A stretch of 7,624 nt of DNA from NCBI GenBank assembly GCA_964551925.1, contig CAZKFA010000046.1, forward strand, positions 1 to 7,624, in the 5' to 3' direction. Positions within the stretch are counted from its first letter, which is position 1; every line of letters starts with the position of its first letter. Positions 5,461 through 7,624 of the stretch are shown piece by piece. The position numbers and the translations under genes are program-made. The DNA comes from CAZKFA01 sp964551925 (lineage in GTDB: Bacteria; Cyanobacteriota; Vampirovibrionia; LMEP-6097). Below the pieces are notes generated by a model. It saw nothing but the letters and a program-made list of their open reading frames with translations, was not told the origin of the DNA and did not search any database.

Positions 5461-6240
5461 TTATACAAAGGCAGCTATCATTTGTCTTTGGTGTCTATGA
5501 TAAACAGCAACTTCGGTGATATCCAGCTCTCTAAGCAAAGCTTCTAGTTTGTCATAATTATGACAGAGGTCTTTGGCGGCATGAGCGTCAGCCGCAATGG
5601 TAAAAGTTATACCTTTGTCTTTTGCCATTTGGATTAATTTGCGATCTGGATAAATCTCGCCTACAGGTTTGCGGATGCCTGCGGTGCTGATCTCCATCGA
5701 CAAATCATTAGCCTTAATAACATCAAGAGTCTCGTGATAAAGCTCGTCAAGATTAGCAGTAGGAAAGAATTTGAAAATTTTGATTAGATCCAGATGTGCC
5801 ATTGAGTTCACTAAGCCGCTACTAGCCATGCTTTGAATGTTTTTGTAGTATGCTCGATATAGATCATTGATATCGTGTTTATCATATTCACCGATATAAT
5901 GCGGGTGATCAAAAGCAAAACCAGCAACAAAATGTACTGATCCAAGTACGAAATCTAATTTGTCCCAGTTTTGCTCTACCCAACGGCGACCATCAGCACT
6001 AGTCTCTGGGTCGTTATCAAGTTCAATTCCTGAGCGGATCTTGAGCTCTGCGTTGTTGCTGCGCAAAATATCTATTTCATCAAAACTTACTCCAGCTTTA
6101 TAACGATCATGATCGGTAAAAGCCAAATCTTGTAAGCCTAGTTCTTTAGCTCTATCTGCCCAAGGTTGAAGAACTTTCTGGCTATAAGGCAAGTCTTCTC
6201 TATGAGCTTGTGGGTGGTTGTGATAATCGGCAACTAACAT
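5461..6240 (-). CDS. hisK: PHP-family histidinol-phosphatase
   Basis: A 259-residue cytoplasmic enzyme of normal length for HisK/HisJ-type histidinol-phosphatase, which removes phosphate from L-histidinol phosphate in histidine biosynthesis. The metal-binding residues of the PHP fold are all present in order: H7 and H9 (DYHNHP), D43-H44 (FTDHD), E73 (GIELD), H103 (GSVHF), H149 (MAHLDLIK), and D218 with H220 (ADAH). The stretch STAGIRKPVGEIYP (185-198) is especially typical of the histidinol-phosphatase branch rather than polymerase or general PHP phosphoesterases. No other his gene is nearby. It is 36 bases downstream of the pyrE-like gene on the same strand, so probably in the same transcript. 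The start ATG lacks a Shine-Dalgarno but sits directly before the N-terminal metal motif, as in the family. A related PHP phosphoesterase with another substrate cannot be fully excluded. Confidence 0.87.
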   Translation of the reverse strand: MLVADYHNHPQAHREDLPYSQKVLQPWADRAKELGLQDLAFTDHDRYKAGVSFDEIDILRSNNAELKIRSGIELDNDPETSADGRRWVEQNWDKLDFVLGSVHFVAGFAFDHPHYIGEYDKHDINDLYRAYYKNIQSMASSGLVNSMAHLDLIKIFKFFPTANLDELYHETLDVIKANDLSMEISTAGIRKPVGEIYPDRKLIQMAKDKGITFTIAADAHAAKDLCHNYDKLEALLRELDITEVAVYHRHQRQMIAAFV

Positions 6241-6252
6241 AAATTTGCTTGT

Positions 6253-6274
6253 TCACTGTATGAGTTTGCAGTGA
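6253..6274. repeat. Inverted repeat between the pyrE-like and phosphatase genes
   Basis: Arms TCACTG (6253-6258) and CAGTGA (6269-6274) are separated by 10 bases. They lie 2 bases after the pyrE-like stop codon and 12 bases before the phosphatase start. There is no T-run after it, so it is more likely a weak mRNA hairpin that could influence downstream translation than a terminator. Confidence 0.3.
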
Positions 6275-6276
6275 CT

Positions 6277-6909
6277 TTAGACTAGAGATCTTCCTACGAC
6301 TTCTTCAATACTAATCACTGAACTGTAATCTACTCCGTAGTCTTGAAGTCTATATTTAGCACCATCAAGCATATCTACGATACTAATTACTTGTACGATT
6401 TGTGAGTCAGCTTCATCTTGCAGTCTACGAATGGTTTCTATGACGCTAAGTCCATCGACAACTTGATCGTGAATGAGAGCTACTGGGGCGCCAGATTTAA
6501 GTGGACCTTCTATCCATTTGGACAATCCATGACGACGAGCTGCTGCTAAGTCTCTGACGTAGAAGCAATTTATTTCTTGTCCGCGTAAGAACGCTAACTG
6601 ACTAGTGGTCGCTGGTAAGCTGTAAGAGTCTTCTTTGAGCCCACCAATTGCTTGTACTTCATCTTTCAGTAAATGTAATATTGCTAAGCTACTGAGAAAA
6701 GAACCTTCAGCTCCCAAGGTAGTCTCTTTAAGATCCAGATAGCGTGAACTGATTTTACCTGATGGCAAAACAAAATCTCCATGACGTACAGATTTGTCGC
6801 GAATGATTGCAATTAGCTTGGATTTGACCTCGTCGAACCCCATAGTAAAAAGTTTAGAATCAAAAGGCTGTGAATTGGCTTTGTTTTTTTTGTCGCTCAT
6901 ATCTATCAT
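6277..6909 (-). CDS. Orotate phosphoribosyltransferase-like protein with degraded PRPP motif
   Basis: A 210-residue protein of about normal length for PyrE, which makes orotidine monophosphate from orotate and PRPP. Family marks are GDFVLPSGKISSRYLDL at 44-60 (the OPRT N-terminal signature), AIGG at 87-90, the HG-x(3)-K-x-IEG segment at 127-135, and VDMLDGAKYRL at 178-188 in place of the usual VDR-x-(E/D)-G-A. The key catalytic parts are altered. The PRPP loop, normally acidic-acidic-x-x-T-x-G-x-S, reads H147-D-Q-V-V151-D-G153-L-S155, losing the first acidic residue and the threonine. The mobile loop, normally R-K-x-x-K-x-H-G, reads as DLAAARRHG. It may therefore be a weak, re-specialised or non-catalytic paralogue, so I give no gene symbol. 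The ATG at 6909 overlaps the hemD stop by ATGA, indicating translational coupling; an ATG at 6900 is an alternative start. Confidence 0.72.
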   Translation of the reverse strand: MIDMSDKKNKANSQPFDSKLFTMGFDEVKSKLIAIIRDKSVRHGDFVLPSGKISSRYLDLKETTLGAEGSFLSSLAILHLLKDEVQAIGGLKEDSYSLPATTSQLAFLRGQEINCFYVRDLAAARRHGLSKWIEGPLKSGAPVALIHDQVVDGLSVIETIRRLQDEADSQIVQVISIVDMLDGAKYRLQDYGVDYSSVISIEEVVGRSLV

Positions 6910-7622
6910 TTTAGCATTTTATGGGTTCGTATTTGCTCAAGCATCGAATCAATAGTAGACTCTTTGGACTCGGTGATTGTGGCTTGAGGATACAATGCCT
7001 TTAAGGTTGCTGTGGTTTGTGGACCTATACTAATAAACTGCGTTGCTGTGACATCGCCTTGAGTTAATTCATAAAAATTCTTAGCGATTTGTGAGCTGGT
7101 GATAGTGATTAAATCCTCGGATTTAATTGTAGTTGTCGGCTTCTCAGGTAATTTACTTTGGTAACCTGTAACAATTGTAATATCCAATTCACTAGGAACT
7201 TCGCTTAATGACTCTTCTCTAACTAGTAGAATTCTGCCAGAGTATTTGTGTTTGAATTCAGCAAATAAGGTCTCTGAGTTGAATTGAGAGGGTATGAAGT
7301 CGACAGGGAAGCCAATGACATCAGTTATGAATTTTGCGGTAGCTGGACCAACACAAGCGATCTTGAGATGTGGGCTGAGGTGAAATAAGTGTCCACCAAG
7401 TTCTAATAAACGATTGAAGAAACTCTCAGCGGCTCTGCGACTTAAAAAAAATAACCAATCGTATTCGTGATTACTGCGGATAGCTTTGTCTAGAGCTTGG
7501 TAATTGTCACTTGGGCTGTTATAATTAATACAAGGAAAGACTTTATACTCTATACCTTGCTCCTCAAGCTTCTTTGTAAGCTCTGGGCAGTCTTCTTTAG
7601 CTCTGGTTACTATGACTTGCAA
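6906..7622 (-). CDS. hemD: Uroporphyrinogen-III synthase
   Basis: The visible 238 residues cover essentially all of HemD, the cytoplasmic enzyme that cyclises hydroxymethylbilane to uroporphyrinogen III with inversion of ring D, the branch-point to heme and other tetrapyrroles. The family has very low sequence conservation, but the overall pattern fits well: N-terminal VIVTRA (3-7 region) and VFP (28-30), WLFFLSRRAAESFF (56-69), IACVGPATAK (88-97), RILLVREES (130-138), ITITSSQIAKNF (172-183) and ISIGPQTTATLK (197-208). These mark the two alternating Rossmann-like domains. The first visible start is TTG at 7622, just before the canonical first strand. It may be the true start, or the gene may begin one or a few codons outside the window. 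The stop overlaps the next start by four bases. Other heme genes (hemC, hemB) could lie upstream, beyond the edge. Confidence 0.85.
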   Translation of the reverse strand: MQVIVTRAKEDCPELTKKLEEQGIEYKVFPCINYNSPSDNYQALDKAIRSNHEYDWLFFLSRRAAESFFNRLLELGGHLFHLSPHLKIACVGPATAKFITDVIGFPVDFIPSQFNSETLFAEFKHKYSGRILLVREESLSEVPSELDITIVTGYQSKLPEKPTTTIKSEDLITITSSQIAKNFYELTQGDVTATQFISIGPQTTATLKALYPQATITESKESTIDSMLEQIRTHKMLK

Positions 7623-7624
7623 TG

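Noticed and set aside
6906..7622. Considered that the right-hand gene might be truncated or broken.
   Set aside because: The visible part covers both domains of HemD with the expected length; only the exact start codon is uncertain.

Overview
The window is bacterial, clearly AT-rich, and starts inside an rRNA locus. The first ~240 bases are the 3' end of a 23S rRNA gene, including the universally conserved sarcin-ricin loop. No 16S or other good phylogenetic marker is present, so I do not assign a phylum. The protein genes (heme synthesis, electron-transfer flavoprotein, PHP phosphatase, a Sec-exported protein) fit a free-living or loosely host-associated Gram-negative-type bacterium. A deep-branching AT-rich uncultured lineage is possible but unproven.

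Layout. Positions 1-240: 23S rRNA tail on the plus strand. Positions 241-430: a pyrimidine tract, a small AT palindrome and a possible 38-residue one-helix membrane peptide, with no 5S rRNA. Positions 431-2029, minus strand: a 532-residue helical protein ending in a RAP-type (PD-(D/E)XK-like) domain, facing the rRNA locus tail to tail. Positions 2030-2158: a divergent intergenic region with a perfect 6+2+6 palindrome. Positions 2159-2902, plus strand: etfB, without an etfA beside it. From 2910 to the right edge everything is on the minus strand. Read in transcription order this is hemD (edge of window), an orotate phosphoribosyltransferase-like gene overlapping it by ATGA, a PHP-family histidinol-phosphatase, two stem-loops, an unrecognised 284-residue protein, and a Sec-exported cysteine-paired beta-sandwich protein that converges on etfB with a 7-base gap.

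How the genes fit together. hemD, the pyrE-like gene and the phosphatase probably share a transcript. They belong to three different pathways (tetrapyrrole, pyrimidine, histidine), so this looks like a housekeeping cluster rather than a dedicated system. The two genes after it are separated by gaps of 105 and 82 bases with inverted repeats and may be transcribed independently.

The points most worth a second look are: the RAP-domain helical-repeat protein (a family known for RNA processing) directly abutting an rRNA locus that lacks a linked 5S; the pyrE-like protein whose PRPP-binding loop and catalytic loop are degraded; the orphan etfB; the integrin-leg/DUF11-like secreted protein; and a nine-base motif shared in the leaders of two minus-strand genes. 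I saw no CRISPR array, tRNA, insertion sequence or prophage gene. No strong evidence of a complete new multi-gene system is visible.
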